Positions 35,956 to 45,105 of a stretch of DNA of 64,000 bases are shown here, one piece after another. This stretch comes from Marinobacter changyiensis. Lineage in GTDB: Bacteria; Pseudomonadota; Gammaproteobacteria; Pseudomonadales; Oleiphilaceae. The stretch lies in contig NZ_VZZZ01000001.1 of NCBI RefSeq assembly GCF_009193265.1, positions 806,001 to 870,000 on the forward strand. Direction: 5' to 3'. Every line of letters begins with the position of its first letter. Positions within the stretch are counted from its first letter, which is position 1. The position numbers and the translations under genes are program-made. Under the pieces are notes generated by a model. That model saw only the letters and a program-made list of their open reading frames with translations. It made no database searches and was not told the DNA's origin.

Positions 35956-36760
35956 TACCCTGGTCACCCTTGATGCCGTGACTGTCGCATTCAACGGTTT
36001 ACCGGTAGTGGACCGGGTGAACCTGTCTGTCAGCCGGGGTGATATTGTGACGGTTATTGGCCCCAACGGGGCAGGCAAGACCACGCTGATCAAGGCTATT
36101 ACCGGCATACAGCGCCTTACCTCGGGCAGCATCTGGCGCAAACCCGGGCTCTCAATCGGTTATGTGCCCCAGCATCTGCATCTGCAACCGACCTTGCCCC
36201 TGACGGTTCAGCGCTTTATGTCATTGACCGGACAACCTGACCCGGACTGCCGTCAGGCCCTGTCAAAAACCGGCATTGAGCATTTGTTCAAGGCTTCGAT
36301 ACACCGCCTGTCCGGGGGTGAGATGCAACGCTTGCTGATTGCCCGGGCACTGGTCCGCAAACCCGAACTGCTGGTGCTCGACGAACCGGCTCAGGGCGTG
36401 GATATCAATGGCCAGGCCTCGTTGTATGACCTGATTCGCAGTCTGCGGGATACCTTGCAGTGCGGCGTCATCATGATTTCCCATGATCTGCACCTGGTGA
36501 TGGCGGCCACCGACAAAGTCATCTGCCTGAACCAGCACATCTGTTGCAGTGGCTACCCGGAGGACATTTCTCATGACCCGGCGTTCATCGAGGTCTTTGG
36601 CCAAGCAATAGCGGAGAGTCTGGCGATCTACCAACACCACCATAACCACAGCCATGATCTTCATGGTGATGTGGTCGGCTCTGACGCTGGCGGCCACAGC
36701 CATACAGCGCACAGCGGCGAATGCCAGAGCGGGGAGCACCATAACCATGCCGCTCATTGA
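35948..36760 (+). CDS. znuC: Zinc ABC transporter ATP-binding protein ZnuC
   Basis: ZnuC is the ATPase of high-affinity zinc import. The 270-residue protein has Walker A 'GPNGAGKTTLI', signature 'LSGGEMQRLLIARAL' and Walker B 'LLVLDEPAQGVD'. The last 43 residues are very rich in His (HHHNHSH, HSHTAHSGE, EHHNHAAH), a plausible cytoplasmic zinc-binding or sensing tail. The start is the ATG at 35948, with GGAGG upstream; the longer open frame from 35771 is non-homologous. It overlaps zur and znuB on either side, so the three are co-translated. Confidence 0.95.
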   Translation: MTDTLVTLDAVTVAFNGLPVVDRVNLSVSRGDIVTVIGPNGAGKTTLIKAITGIQRLTSGSIWRKPGLSIGYVPQHLHLQPTLPLTVQRFMSLTGQPDPDCRQALSKTGIEHLFKASIHRLSGGEMQRLLIARALVRKPELLVLDEPAQGVDINGQASLYDLIRSLRDTLQCGVIMISHDLHLVMAATDKVICLNQHICCSGYPEDISHDPAFIEVFGQAIAESLAIYQHHHNHSHDLHGDVVGSDAGGHSHTAHSGECQSGEHHNHAAH

Positions 36761-37559
36761 CCTGGTGCTGGGGGATTTTTTCTGGCGCGCGCTGATCGGC
36801 GGCCTCGGGGTCGCACTGGTGGCCGGACCCCTGGGCTGTTTCGTGGTCTGGCGACGGATGGCGTATTTTGGTGACACCCTGGCGCATTCTGCGCTGCTTG
36901 GGGTGGCGCTCGGTTTTCTGCTCCAGACTTCGGTAAACCTTGCTATCGCCCTGACTTGCGTAGCGCTGGCGATCCTTCTGGTGCTGCTGGGGCGCAGCCG
37001 GGCGCTAGCGACGGACACCCTGCTGGGGATTCTTGCCCACAGCACCCTGGCGATAGGGCTGGTGGCGCTCAGTTTCATGCCGGATGTGCGCGTTGACCTG
37101 ACCGGCTACCTGTTCGGGGACCTGCTCGCCATGAGCCGCAATGATCTGGCCTGGATCTATGGCGGAGCGGCAGTAGTGCTGGTATTGCTGTGCTGGCTCT
37201 GGCGGGGCCTGCTGATGAGCACCATCCACGAAGAACTGGCCCGGGTGGAAGGGGTACCGGTAGAACGGCTCCGGCTGGCGCTGATGCTGATGTTCTCATT
37301 GGTCATTGCGGTCGCCATGAAGATCGTCGGTGTGTTGCTGATTACCGCACTGCTGATCATTCCGGCGGCCACGGCCCGGCGCATGGCCAGGGGACCGGAG
37401 CACATGGTGTTGCTGGCTGTCATCATCGGTATGATAGCGGTATCCGGCGGCCTGACCCTGTCCTGGCACTTCAACAGCCCGGCCGGGCCCTCGGTGGTGG
37501 TGACAGCATTTCTGATGTTTGTGCTGACCTATAGCCTTATCCGTCAGCAGCAACAGTAG
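36747..37559 (+). CDS. znuB: Zinc ABC transporter permease ZnuB
   Basis: This 270-residue ABC-3 family permease has about seven or eight membrane segments and the typical 'GDTLAHSALLGVALGF' loop and 'KIVGVLLITALLIIPAATA' helix. The start is ATG at 36747 within the end of znuC (14-base overlap), preceded by GGGGAG. The solute-binding protein gene znuA is not in the cluster and must lie elsewhere. Confidence 0.94.
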   Translation: MPLIDLVLGDFFWRALIGGLGVALVAGPLGCFVVWRRMAYFGDTLAHSALLGVALGFLLQTSVNLAIALTCVALAILLVLLGRSRALATDTLLGILAHSTLAIGLVALSFMPDVRVDLTGYLFGDLLAMSRNDLAWIYGGAAVVLVLLCWLWRGLLMSTIHEELARVEGVPVERLRLALMLMFSLVIAVAMKIVGVLLITALLIIPAATARRMARGPEHMVLLAVIIGMIAVSGGLTLSWHFNSPAGPSVVVTAFLMFVLTYSLIRQQQQ

Positions 37560-37663
37560 CACGCGGGGTACGGTATGACCTCCAGCGGTCTGCCCGGGTC
37601 TGAAAGACTTTTCAGGGCGGTGTTCAGGTATACTTCGCGAAACAGCCCTCGAGTCCGTTAACC

Positions 37664-38305
37664 ATGTCGCGAGTCAGCAACGGTGAGTCCACCCGTCAGA
37701 AAATTCTGTTAACTGCCCTCGAACTCTACGCTCAAAAAGGATTGGAAGGCGTTTCCCTGCGTACTATCAGTGCGGAGTCCGGAACCCGCAATTCCGCAGC
37801 TGCCCACTATCATTTCGGCAACCGGTTGGGGGTTATCGAAGGTGTCCTTTCGATGGTGACCAATCACCTCCGGCCCCAGTTTGAAGCCGGTATCGCCGCG
37901 CTTGAGCAGTGCCCGGAACCAACGCTCCGAAATGTCGTCAAGGCCCTGGCCGTGCCGTACCTGTCGCTGCTGTCCGGCAGTTATCCCTGGGGGCCTTCCG
38001 CCCTGCGTTTCATGGCGCACCTGCACGCGGACAACACCCCGGAAATCATCCACCTGCTGAACCGCCATTTTCGGCAGGAGATCGAACGCATTGAAGGCCA
38101 GTTGCATCGCGTGTTGCCGGACGTGGCCCGCAACACCCTGCGGGTGCGCCTGGCGTTCACTTTTGTCAGCCTGATTCACGGCGCCGCCGAGATCGATTTA
38201 CTGGCAAATACGCCATTCGGCAACATCCGGCCCGATGACGTCACCCTCTTCAACCACTTCGTCGATTTTGTCGAAGGAGGCCTTTCTTTCCGCTCAGTTA
38301 ATTAA
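37664..38305 (+). CDS. TetR-family transcriptional regulator
   Basis: This is a 213-residue regulator with the N-terminal helix-turn-helix 'GLEGVSLRTISAESGTRNSAAAHYHFGNR' region (about 29-57) and a long helical ligand domain with a TetR_C-like pattern. A TATACT at 37629-37634 could be its -10. It converges on an alpha/beta hydrolase gene 42 bases away. The pairing of a TetR regulator with a hydrolase hints at control of lipid or ester metabolism, but no operator was recognised and the ligand is unknown. Confidence 0.88.
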   Translation: MSRVSNGESTRQKILLTALELYAQKGLEGVSLRTISAESGTRNSAAAHYHFGNRLGVIEGVLSMVTNHLRPQFEAGIAALEQCPEPTLRNVVKALAVPYLSLLSGSYPWGPSALRFMAHLHADNTPEIIHLLNRHFRQEIERIEGQLHRVLPDVARNTLRVRLAFTFVSLIHGAAEIDLLANTPFGNIRPDDVTLFNHFVDFVEGGLSFRSVN

Positions 38306-38347
38306 TAGATTTCGCTTCGCTCTCAAAAAGGTCATACCAGACTCTGG

Positions 38348-39271
38348 TCATGTCGTCTTGAGGCCGGTTTTGCGAAAATCCCTGTACGCCCGATAGACAT
38401 CTCCGGGACATTCAAAATGCGGATAATGTCCCACGCCCCGGAGGCTGACTACATCGGCTGAAGGTATCAGCTCACGGTAACGCATCGCCATGGCTACCCC
38501 GGAGACGGGGTCAGCCGTACCGGAGATCAGTCGCTTGGGCTGGCTGGCGGCCTGCAAAGCACCCACCCACCGGTTACGGTGACAACGCCGCTCTTCCATA
38601 TAACGGATCAACCGGTGCAGAATGCCACGGCCATTGTTGTAAGTCAGCAGATGCCAGAACTGGTCCAGCTCATCCTTTGAGGGCTGGCGGTCGGGAGCAA
38701 ATAACCGGGAAAAATTGTGATCAAAGGTCTTGCGGCTGAGGCCACGACTGACCAGTCCTCCCAAAGGGCTGCAGAGCAGTTTCTGGATCAGTAAAGGCCG
38801 ATGAACTTCCGGAAACAGGGCACCGTTGAGCATGCACACACTCGCGATGGAGAACCGCAGCGACCCTTCCTGCTCGCGGGCCAGCAATTCCTGCGCAACG
38901 CTGCAGCCATAGTCATGGGCCAGCAGGTGAACCCGTTTGAGTCGCAAACCTTCAATCCAGCCCTGTTGCAGGTCGGCCTGATCATCGATGCTGTAATTGT
39001 AGTTGACGGGTTTGTCGGAGAACCCGAATCCGAGCATGTCGATCACCAACACCTGATAATGACGGGCCAGTAACGGCCACAGCCGGTTCCAGTCCCAACT
39101 GGCGGTAGGAAATCCGTGCATCAGAATCAGCGGTTCCCCCTGACCCGCCATGCGGCTGAAAATAGCGTGGCCGCCATAGCTGAACCATTTACCTTCTTGC
39201 TGCCATTCCGACATTGAAGAAGACAGGCCCGCGCCTGCACTGTTTGCCCCGTGAGGTATGACCTGCTCCAT
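38348..39271 (-). CDS. Alpha/beta hydrolase, MEST-like (Asp nucleophile)
   Basis: This protein of about 307 residues has the 'LILMHGFPTASWDWN' oxyanion motif, the nucleophile elbow 'LLAHDYGCSVAQELL' with Asp where esterases have Ser, the acid region 'SGTADPVSG' and the catalytic His in 'GVGHYPHFE'. This Asp-type triad and the 'DMLGFGFSDKP' and 'SIDDQADL' signatures are those of MEST-like hydrolases, related to epoxide hydrolases and haloalkane dehalogenases. I chose the ATG at 39271, which has AAGGA upstream; starts at 39289 and 39214 are also open. The substrate is unknown. It stands opposite the TetR gene. Confidence 0.82.
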   Translation of the reverse strand: MEQVIPHGANSAGAGLSSSMSEWQQEGKWFSYGGHAIFSRMAGQGEPLILMHGFPTASWDWNRLWPLLARHYQVLVIDMLGFGFSDKPVNYNYSIDDQADLQQGWIEGLRLKRVHLLAHDYGCSVAQELLAREQEGSLRFSIASVCMLNGALFPEVHRPLLIQKLLCSPLGGLVSRGLSRKTFDHNFSRLFAPDRQPSKDELDQFWHLLTYNNGRGILHRLIRYMEERRCHRNRWVGALQAASQPKRLISGTADPVSGVAMAMRYRELIPSADVVSLRGVGHYPHFECPGDVYRAYRDFRKTGLKTT

Positions 39272-39485
39272 CGGTTTTCCTTGCTGCATCCAGTTATCCG
39301 AAACTGTAAATCAAACCAGTGCGGTAAACCAGAACCCGGTTTGCGGTTAACACAACAAGGGTCACAGTCCGGCGCTTTGGTCTTTTCAGCACACCGGCTC
39401 GTATAACGGTCGTAGTGCATCGACCCGTTTTGCCTTACCCTTGGCGGTTGAACCAATACACAACATATATTCAGCGGAACGCGAT

Positions 39486-40052
39486 ATGACCGATCAGCTT
39501 ACCGACCTCACCAGCCATTACCGGGAGATTATTTCCGGGCTTGGTGAAGATCCGGGCCGCGAGGGCCTGCAAGACACACCGAAAAGAGCCGCAAAAGCTA
39601 TGCAGTTTTTGACCAAGGGTTATCAACAGGATCTTGGTGAACTGGTCAATGGCGCCATTTTCGAGTCCAACATGGATGAAATGGTAGTAATACAGGATAT
39701 TGAGCTCTACAGCCTTTGTGAGCATCACCTGTTACCGTTCATCGGCAAATGCCATATTGCCTACATTCCCAGTGGTCGGGTGCTAGGCCTCTCCAAATTT
39801 GCCCGTCTTGTGGATATGTATGCCCGCAGGTTACAGATTCAGGAGAACCTGACCCGGCAGATTGCCGAGGCCATCGAGAATGTTACCGGCGCCAAAGGCG
39901 TGGCGGTAGTGATCGAAGCCAAGCACATGTGCATGATGATGCGGGGGGTCGAGAAGCAGAATTCTCTGATGAAAACCTCGATGATGCTGGGTTCTTTTCG
40001 CCAGTCCCAGGCTACCCGCTCAGAATTCCTGAATCTGATTCAGCGGCGCTAG
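39486..40052 (+). CDS. folE: GTP cyclohydrolase I
   Basis: FolE opens GTP to dihydroneopterin triphosphate, the first step to folate and related pterins. The 188-residue enzyme has zinc ligands in 'LCEHHLLPF' and 'MCMMMRGV' and the conserved '[18 protein letters not shown]' segment. The start is ATG at 39486 (MTDQLTD); an in-frame ATG at 39441 would add 15 residues. It is followed directly by folX. Confidence 0.95.
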   Translation: MTDQLTDLTSHYREIISGLGEDPGREGLQDTPKRAAKAMQFLTKGYQQDLGELVNGAIFESNMDEMVVIQDIELYSLCEHHLLPFIGKCHIAYIPSGRVLGLSKFARLVDMYARRLQIQENLTRQIAEAIENVTGAKGVAVVIEAKHMCMMMRGVEKQNSLMKTSMMLGSFRQSQATRSEFLNLIQRR

Positions 40053-40060
40053 GAGACTTT

Positions 40061-40447
40061 ATGGCAAGCCCCACATTCAGTCGTCAGGCGAAGGTGCGGA
40101 TCAAGGATCTGCTGCTGCGAACCTATATTGGCATCAAAGAAGAGGAGATCAACAACCTGCAGGACGTGGTGATCAATGTCTGTCTCACTTACGATGCGAC
40201 CGCAGCTCTGGATAACAACGCGATTGCGTCGGCGTTGAATTACCGCACCATCACCAAACAGATTATTCATCATATCGATGGCAACCGGTTTGCCTTGCTG
40301 GAACGGATGACCCACGAGGTACTCAGCATTGTGATGGAACACACAGCCGTGCAATGGGCAAAGGTGGAAATCGACAAGCCCCACGCGTTACGCTATGCGG
40401 AATCGGTGTCTGTGAGTCTCGAAGCGCACCGGACTAAAACCACATGA
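40061..40447 (+). CDS. folX: Dihydroneopterin triphosphate 2'-epimerase
   Basis: This 128-residue tunnelling-fold protein of the FolB/FolX family has '[17 protein letters not shown]', '[11 protein letters not shown]' and '[14 protein letters not shown]', which match FolX (epimerase) better than FolB (aldolase). FolX epimerises dihydroneopterin triphosphate, the FolE product, and is linked to monapterin synthesis. The start is ATG at 40061 with AGGAG, 9 bases after folE. An overlapping longer frame reaching back into folE is not coding. Confidence 0.9.
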   Translation: MASPTFSRQAKVRIKDLLLRTYIGIKEEEINNLQDVVINVCLTYDATAALDNNAIASALNYRTITKQIIHHIDGNRFALLERMTHEVLSIVMEHTAVQWAKVEIDKPHALRYAESVSVSLEAHRTKTT

Positions 40448-40466
40448 TTCCCGGAGCAAGTCCGTT

Positions 40467-40907
40467 ATGCCTGAAAGCCACCCCGAAGCGCTGCGCCAGA
40501 TTCTCACCAGGGTCCACACCATTGCTCTGGTCGGTGCCAGTGAGAAAAGCCATCGGGCCAGCTACCAGGTAATGGCCTACCTGCAGGGCAGGGGTTATCG
40601 GGTAATCCCGGTGAATCCTCGCCTTGCAGGCCAGAAACTGTTGGGTGAAGCGGTTTACCCTTCCCTGGAGGCCATACCCGAATCCGTTGACATGGCAGAC
40701 TTCTTCATCGCTTCGGAACGCGTTGGACCGCTTATGGCAACCGCCACAGAGCTGGCCATTCCGGTGCTCTGGTTGCAAATAGGTGTCATCGATGAGGTGG
40801 CGGCAGAAAAAGCAGAACAGGCAGGCCTGACGGTGGTCATGAACCGCTGCCCGAAACAGGAAATACCCCGTCTTGGCATACCTCTTGTGACCCGGTCAGT
40901 GAGCTGA
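40467..40907 (+). CDS. CoA-binding domain protein, YccU-like
   Basis: This is a 146-residue single Rossmann-type CoA-binding domain: 'IALVGASEKSHRASYQVMAYL' (nucleotide loop), 'VIPVNPRLAGQKLLGEAVYPSL' and 'VLWLQIGVIDE'. It matches the YccU family, whose members bind CoA but have no established reaction. GGAG precedes the start; the gene follows folX by 19 bases, suggesting co-transcription. Confidence 0.88.
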   Translation: MPESHPEALRQILTRVHTIALVGASEKSHRASYQVMAYLQGRGYRVIPVNPRLAGQKLLGEAVYPSLEAIPESVDMADFFIASERVGPLMATATELAIPVLWLQIGVIDEVAAEKAEQAGLTVVMNRCPKQEIPRLGIPLVTRSVS

Positions 40908-41035
40908 ACCGACTGCAAGCAATTGAAATTAAACGGGTTTTTTTGATTACCCGAGATAATTGCTTGATACGGCCAGGGGCAGTGTTTTGACTTTCTACCA
41001 TACCGAACTCACACAAAAATAATACTGGCCGAGCC

Positions 41036-42343
41036 ATGTGGTTCCGACGTAAAACCAGCGCAGCGCTATCCAAACTTCATAAGCCTTCCGAGCCCTTGCA
41101 CCGGGGCAAGGCGCTTGATCGTGCCCGGTTACCTGTCGATCTGGTCGAGCCCGGTATGCGGGTGGTGAAACTTGACCGACCCTGGACCGAAGTTCCGGTA
41201 TTGTTTCAGGGCTTCACTGTAGAGAGCGACAGCCAGATCCGGATACTTCGATATTATTGCCGGTGGGTGTTGGTTGAGGCCGAAGCGGACCAGCTGATCA
41301 AAGCCCGGGCCAAGCTCAGTACCCTGCAACGCCGGGTAACCAGACCTCTGGTCGAAAAACGCTCACTCGCCGCTGAGCTGCCGCAAGCAAAAGTCTCCTT
41401 CCAGCTTACCCAGGCGTTTGTGGACCAGATGTTGGCGTCTCTGGAACACGCCGACGATGTGAGTCTGGAAGAAGCACGGCCTGTTATCAAAGAATGCGTG
41501 AGAAGCATCAGCGCCAACGCCAATGCCATGTTCTGGATGGCGCACATCAAGAATGAAGATGCCTACACTGCCGAACACTGCCTGCGGGTGGCCATTTACG
41601 CCATCGCCTTTGCACGCTTCATCGGGCTGCCAGACGACGACCTGGAAGTGGTGGGTCTGTGCGGCCTCCTACACGACATCGGCAAACTCAGAATACCCTA
41701 CGCCATCCTCAACAAACCCGGGGCTTTGACACCGGAAGAAATTGCTGAAATGCAACGCCATGCCGAATACGGCTTTCAATTATTGCAGTCTCACCATACT
41801 CTTGAGCCGATCGTGGCGGATGTAAGCCGCCATCACCATGAGCGTATTGATGGCAATGGCTATCCTCATCAATTGAGCGAGTGTCAGACCAGCCGCTTCG
41901 CCCGACTGGTTTCCATCGTGGATGCGTATGATGCTATCACCAGCGATCGCTGCTATCGTGCCGGGTTGTCGGCCTCCGATGCCCTACGGATACTGTATCG
42001 AGGCCGGGGCGAGCAATTTGATGCTGAAATGGTCGAAGCGTTTATTCGGATGATGGGGCTTTATCCGCCCGGCACGCTGATCGAGATGACCTCTGGCGAA
42101 GTAGCGCTGGTGATCTCAAGCCATCCCGGTAAAAAGCTGAAGCCCAAGGTCGAAATTTTGCTCGATGCCCACAAGCACCCGAGGAATCCGGTGGTTATTG
42201 ATCTGGCCAATGACCCTTTGAACGCCAACGGGGAGCTCTATACCATTCGACAGGCCCTGCCGGATGGTGCATTCGGTGTTTCACTTGACGGCCGGATAGA
42301 CCAGATTGTCACCACTGCCCATGCGTTGGAACATGAATCCTGA
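41036..42343 (+). CDS. HD-GYP domain cyclic-di-GMP phosphodiesterase
   Basis: This 435-residue soluble protein has an N-terminal DUF3391 domain (about 30-165) followed by an HD-GYP domain (about 170-340). Key residues are H213-D214 of 'LLHDIGKLRIP', 'HHHERIDGNGYP' with G275-Y276-P277 intact, and 'SIVDAYDAITSDR'. Such enzymes hydrolyse c-di-GMP to GMP. A C-terminal segment of about 90 residues follows. The 128-base upstream gap has a hairpin with T-rich loop (CGGGT / ACCCG) but no clear promoter. The next gene makes and breaks the same messenger. Confidence 0.93.
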   Translation: MWFRRKTSAALSKLHKPSEPLHRGKALDRARLPVDLVEPGMRVVKLDRPWTEVPVLFQGFTVESDSQIRILRYYCRWVLVEAEADQLIKARAKLSTLQRRVTRPLVEKRSLAAELPQAKVSFQLTQAFVDQMLASLEHADDVSLEEARPVIKECVRSISANANAMFWMAHIKNEDAYTAEHCLRVAIYAIAFARFIGLPDDDLEVVGLCGLLHDIGKLRIPYAILNKPGALTPEEIAEMQRHAEYGFQLLQSHHTLEPIVADVSRHHHERIDGNGYPHQLSECQTSRFARLVSIVDAYDAITSDRCYRAGLSASDALRILYRGRGEQFDAEMVEAFIRMMGLYPPGTLIEMTSGEVALVISSHPGKKLKPKVEILLDAHKHPRNPVVIDLANDPLNANGELYTIRQALPDGAFGVSLDGRIDQIVTTAHALEHES

Positions 42344-42394
42344 TCTACCCTTGCATGAGCCGTGCACTCTGTTTATTCCAGACCGGAGCCCTCA

Positions 42395-44656
42395 GTGCCA
42401 AAACGAAAACCAGTGGCAGGTATTATTAACTCAATCCTGTTGAGCCCGATTTTGCCTGTTGTCATTTTTGCGACTTTTCTGGTGATCGCCAGTGGTCTCA
42501 AATTTGGTATAGACCATCAGGATGTGGCCCAGATAAACCAGAATCTCAAGTCCGAAGCCCGCGGGCTGGCCCTTGAGCTTGAAAAGGATTTCGATGCTCA
42601 CGTCACGGCCCTCCGCCGCATGGCAGACCGCCGGGAAATTGAACCGGACATGTCGAGGCAGGCGTGGCAGAGAGATGCCCGCAACTATCTTGAAGATTTT
42701 GGTACCTACCAGGCGATCGAGTGGATTGACGCCGACTACATCATCCGTTGGCTCGAGCCGGTAGATGGCAACGAGAACGTCATTGGCGACAGCGTTGCAC
42801 TCCTGGAGAAGCGCCGGCAGGCGCTTGAACGCGCTGCCCTGACCGGTCAGCTGGACATCTCTGGCGTGGTCGAGCTCAAACAGGGCGGCGCGGGGCTGGT
42901 AATCTACGCGCCGATTAACGAGGGTGAGCGGAATAATGGCTACATCGCCGGCGTTTTCCGCATGGAAAGCCTGATTGACGCCCTGCAAACCCCACGCATC
43001 CAGGCAAATTTCAATCTCGACATCGTTGAGAACGGCAATGTGGCCTACAGCATCGAGTCAAACGAGCCGCCGAACCGTGGATTTGTGCAGAACGCCAGAG
43101 TAGACCTGCCCTCGATTAACTGGTTGCTGCAGTTAACCCCCACCCCGACCTGGCTGGCGCGTCACCGTAGCTTCTGGCCCTGGGTGACCTTTTCAACGGT
43201 ATTGCTTATGGGCATGCTGGTCAGTCTGTCGACGCTTCTGGTCCAGCTTATTCTGAAGCGCAACCGGGCACTTTTGCGAACACGCAATGAGCTGCAGCAG
43301 GAAATTGACCAACGCAAATCCGTCCAGCAGGATCTTGCTCGCCTGGAGTCTACCGACGCCCTCACCGGACTGGCCAACCGGCGCTTCTTTATGGAAGACC
43401 TGACCCATACCCTGACCATGGCGGATCGACAGCTCCGTCAGGTGGCACTGATCATGATCGACCTTGACCGGTTCCAGATCCTCAATGACTCTCTCGGCCA
43501 TCAGTTTGGCGACGAGTTGCTGATCAAGGTGGCTGAGCGCCTTAATTCCCTGAGTGATGAACGCATACTGGTTGCCTACTCAGGCGGTGATGAGTTCATG
43601 TTCTGCCAGCAACAAGTGGAAGACATTGACGAGGTCATCAACCTGCTGGGCCAGATCAAACAGGCCTTCAGCGAACCCTTTGAGGTTCAGGGTCAGTCCC
43701 ACAGCATTACTGCCACCATGGGGGTTGCGGTCTATCCACAAAGCGGCCTTGACGCGGATATTCTGATTCGTAACGCCGACATCGCCCTCTACCGGGCCAA
43801 GGAGAGTGGCCGCAACACCTACCAGTTCTATACCGAAGGCATGCAAGACCGGGAAGTCATGCGCCTGGAACTGGACAAAGACCTTAACCAGGCGCTGGCG
43901 GATGGCCAGTTTGTGCTGTATTACCAACCCCAACTCGACCTTGCAACCATGCAGGTGGGCAGCGTCGAAGCACTGATTCGCTGGCAACACCCGCTACGCG
44001 GCTTATTGCCGCCGGTGGACTTCATTCCCCTGGCCGAAGAAAGCGGTCGCATTACCGACATCGGACGCTGGGTTGTGCAGGCCGCCTGCCGCCAGCTGGC
44101 AGAATGGGCTGATGGACCTCTGGCCCATCTGAGAATTGCCGTGAACCTGTCAGGCCGTGAACTGGATGATGATCGTCTGGTCGATCACATACAGCAGACC
44201 CTGGAATTTCACGGCCTTTCAGCAGGGCAGCTGGAGGTGGAGTTAACTGAAGAAATCTTCATCGACAACCTCGAACGTAACCTGGGCCAGCTCACCCGGC
44301 TCAACAAACTCGGGGTGCACCTGTCGATTGATGATTTTGGTGTCGGCTATTCCTCGCTCGGCTACCTTCGGGACTTCCCCGTCGACCTGCTTAAAATTGA
44401 CCGGTCGTTTATTACCGGTGTCACAGAGCGCCACGACGATGCGGTGATCACCCGCGCAGTCATTAATCTGGCCCACAACCTGGGCATTCAGGTGGCCGCC
44501 GAGGGCGTTGAAACCGAAGCCCAACTTAACTTCCTGCGCAGCCATCGCTGTGACCTGGCCCAGGGCTTCCTGATCAGCCGGCCCATCCCGGCTGATCAAC
44601 TTATGGTTCGGCTCAAGGGGGGCATCAGTTTCGAAAGCGTGGCCAGCGCGCCTTGA
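42395..44656 (+). CDS. CHASE-GGDEF-EAL cyclic-di-GMP signalling protein
   Basis: This is a membrane-bound protein of about 753 residues. A first membrane segment (about 15-35) is followed by a periplasmic CHASE-type sensor domain ('RRMADRREIEP...GTYQAIEWID'), a second membrane segment (about 265-290), and a cytoplasmic GGDEF domain with intact SGGDEF at 396-401. The EAL domain has E525-A526-L527 and the metal motifs 'VELTEE', 'IDDFGVGYSSLGYL' and 'KIDRSFI', so both cyclase and phosphodiesterase activity are possible. I prefer the GTG at 42395 because of GGAG 6 bases upstream; the frame is open to 42362. It follows the HD-GYP gene by about 50 bases. Confidence 0.92.
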   Translation: MPKRKPVAGIINSILLSPILPVVIFATFLVIASGLKFGIDHQDVAQINQNLKSEARGLALELEKDFDAHVTALRRMADRREIEPDMSRQAWQRDARNYLEDFGTYQAIEWIDADYIIRWLEPVDGNENVIGDSVALLEKRRQALERAALTGQLDISGVVELKQGGAGLVIYAPINEGERNNGYIAGVFRMESLIDALQTPRIQANFNLDIVENGNVAYSIESNEPPNRGFVQNARVDLPSINWLLQLTPTPTWLARHRSFWPWVTFSTVLLMGMLVSLSTLLVQLILKRNRALLRTRNELQQEIDQRKSVQQDLARLESTDALTGLANRRFFMEDLTHTLTMADRQLRQVALIMIDLDRFQILNDSLGHQFGDELLIKVAERLNSLSDERILVAYSGGDEFMFCQQQVEDIDEVINLLGQIKQAFSEPFEVQGQSHSITATMGVAVYPQSGLDADILIRNADIALYRAKESGRNTYQFYTEGMQDREVMRLELDKDLNQALADGQFVLYYQPQLDLATMQVGSVEALIRWQHPLRGLLPPVDFIPLAEESGRITDIGRWVVQAACRQLAEWADGPLAHLRIAVNLSGRELDDDRLVDHIQQTLEFHGLSAGQLEVELTEEIFIDNLERNLGQLTRLNKLGVHLSIDDFGVGYSSLGYLRDFPVDLLKIDRSFITGVTERHDDAVITRAVINLAHNLGIQVAAEGVETEAQLNFLRSHRCDLAQGFLISRPIPADQLMVRLKGGISFESVASAP

Positions 44657-44714
44657 AATCACCCAACGAAGATCCCACCCTTGAGTGACAGTAGCAATTC
44701 AATGGCATCCGTCT

Positions 44715-45026
44715 ATGAGCTCTGATTATCTCAACCGGGAGCAGGACCAGCAGTTAAGACGCTGGGAAACGTGGAACCGTAATTATTTTATTTTCGCGTT
44801 TTTTACGCTCATTGTGGTGTTGGTGTTCAGCAGCCAGCTCGGGCTTTCCAGTGGCGAAAGCTGGGGACCGTTGGGCATTATCATTGCTGCCCTGGTGGCG
44901 CCGATAGTGGTGTTGCAGATGCGCCTCCGCTGCCCGGTCTGTGGCCATCGCATTGGTTGGCAAGCCAAACTGCTGGCGCCAGACCAGTGCCGCCATTGCA
45001 AAGTGTTTTTACGGTCAAAAGAATAA
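44715..45026 (+). CDS. Small membrane protein with C-terminal zinc-ribbon-like cysteines
   Basis: The 103-residue product has a charged N-terminus ('NREQDQQLRRWETWNRNYF'), two membrane segments (about 21-40 and 52-68) and a cytoplasmic tail with CPVC...CRHC, a likely zinc ribbon. No known family is recognised. The start is uncertain: ATG at 44715 gives a sensible N-terminus, while the frame is open to a GTG at 44685. It follows the c-di-GMP gene by 58 bases. Confidence 0.65.
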   Translation: MSSDYLNREQDQQLRRWETWNRNYFIFAFFTLIVVLVFSSQLGLSSGESWGPLGIIIAALVAPIVVLQMRLRCPVCGHRIGWQAKLLAPDQCRHCKVFLRSKE

Positions 45027-45037
45027 CCCTCAAACTA

Positions 45038-45069
45038 TTGACCTGTGAGTGACTCACAGGTTTTAAACT
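45038..45069 (+). promoter_or_regulatory. MerR-type promoter/operator of the copper operon
   Basis: TTGACC (45038-45043) and TAAACT (45064-45069) are separated by 20 bases (19 if TTAAAC is used), the long spacing typical of MerR-activated promoters. The spacer holds a perfect dyad with half-sites ACCTGTGAGT / ACTCACAGGT (45041-45061). Transcription would begin near 45076, which argues against an ATG start at 45076 and for the one at 45106. Confidence 0.8.
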
Positions 45070-45105
45070 TTCATAATGCATACTCATTCCCCGAGCTTGA
45101 ACATT

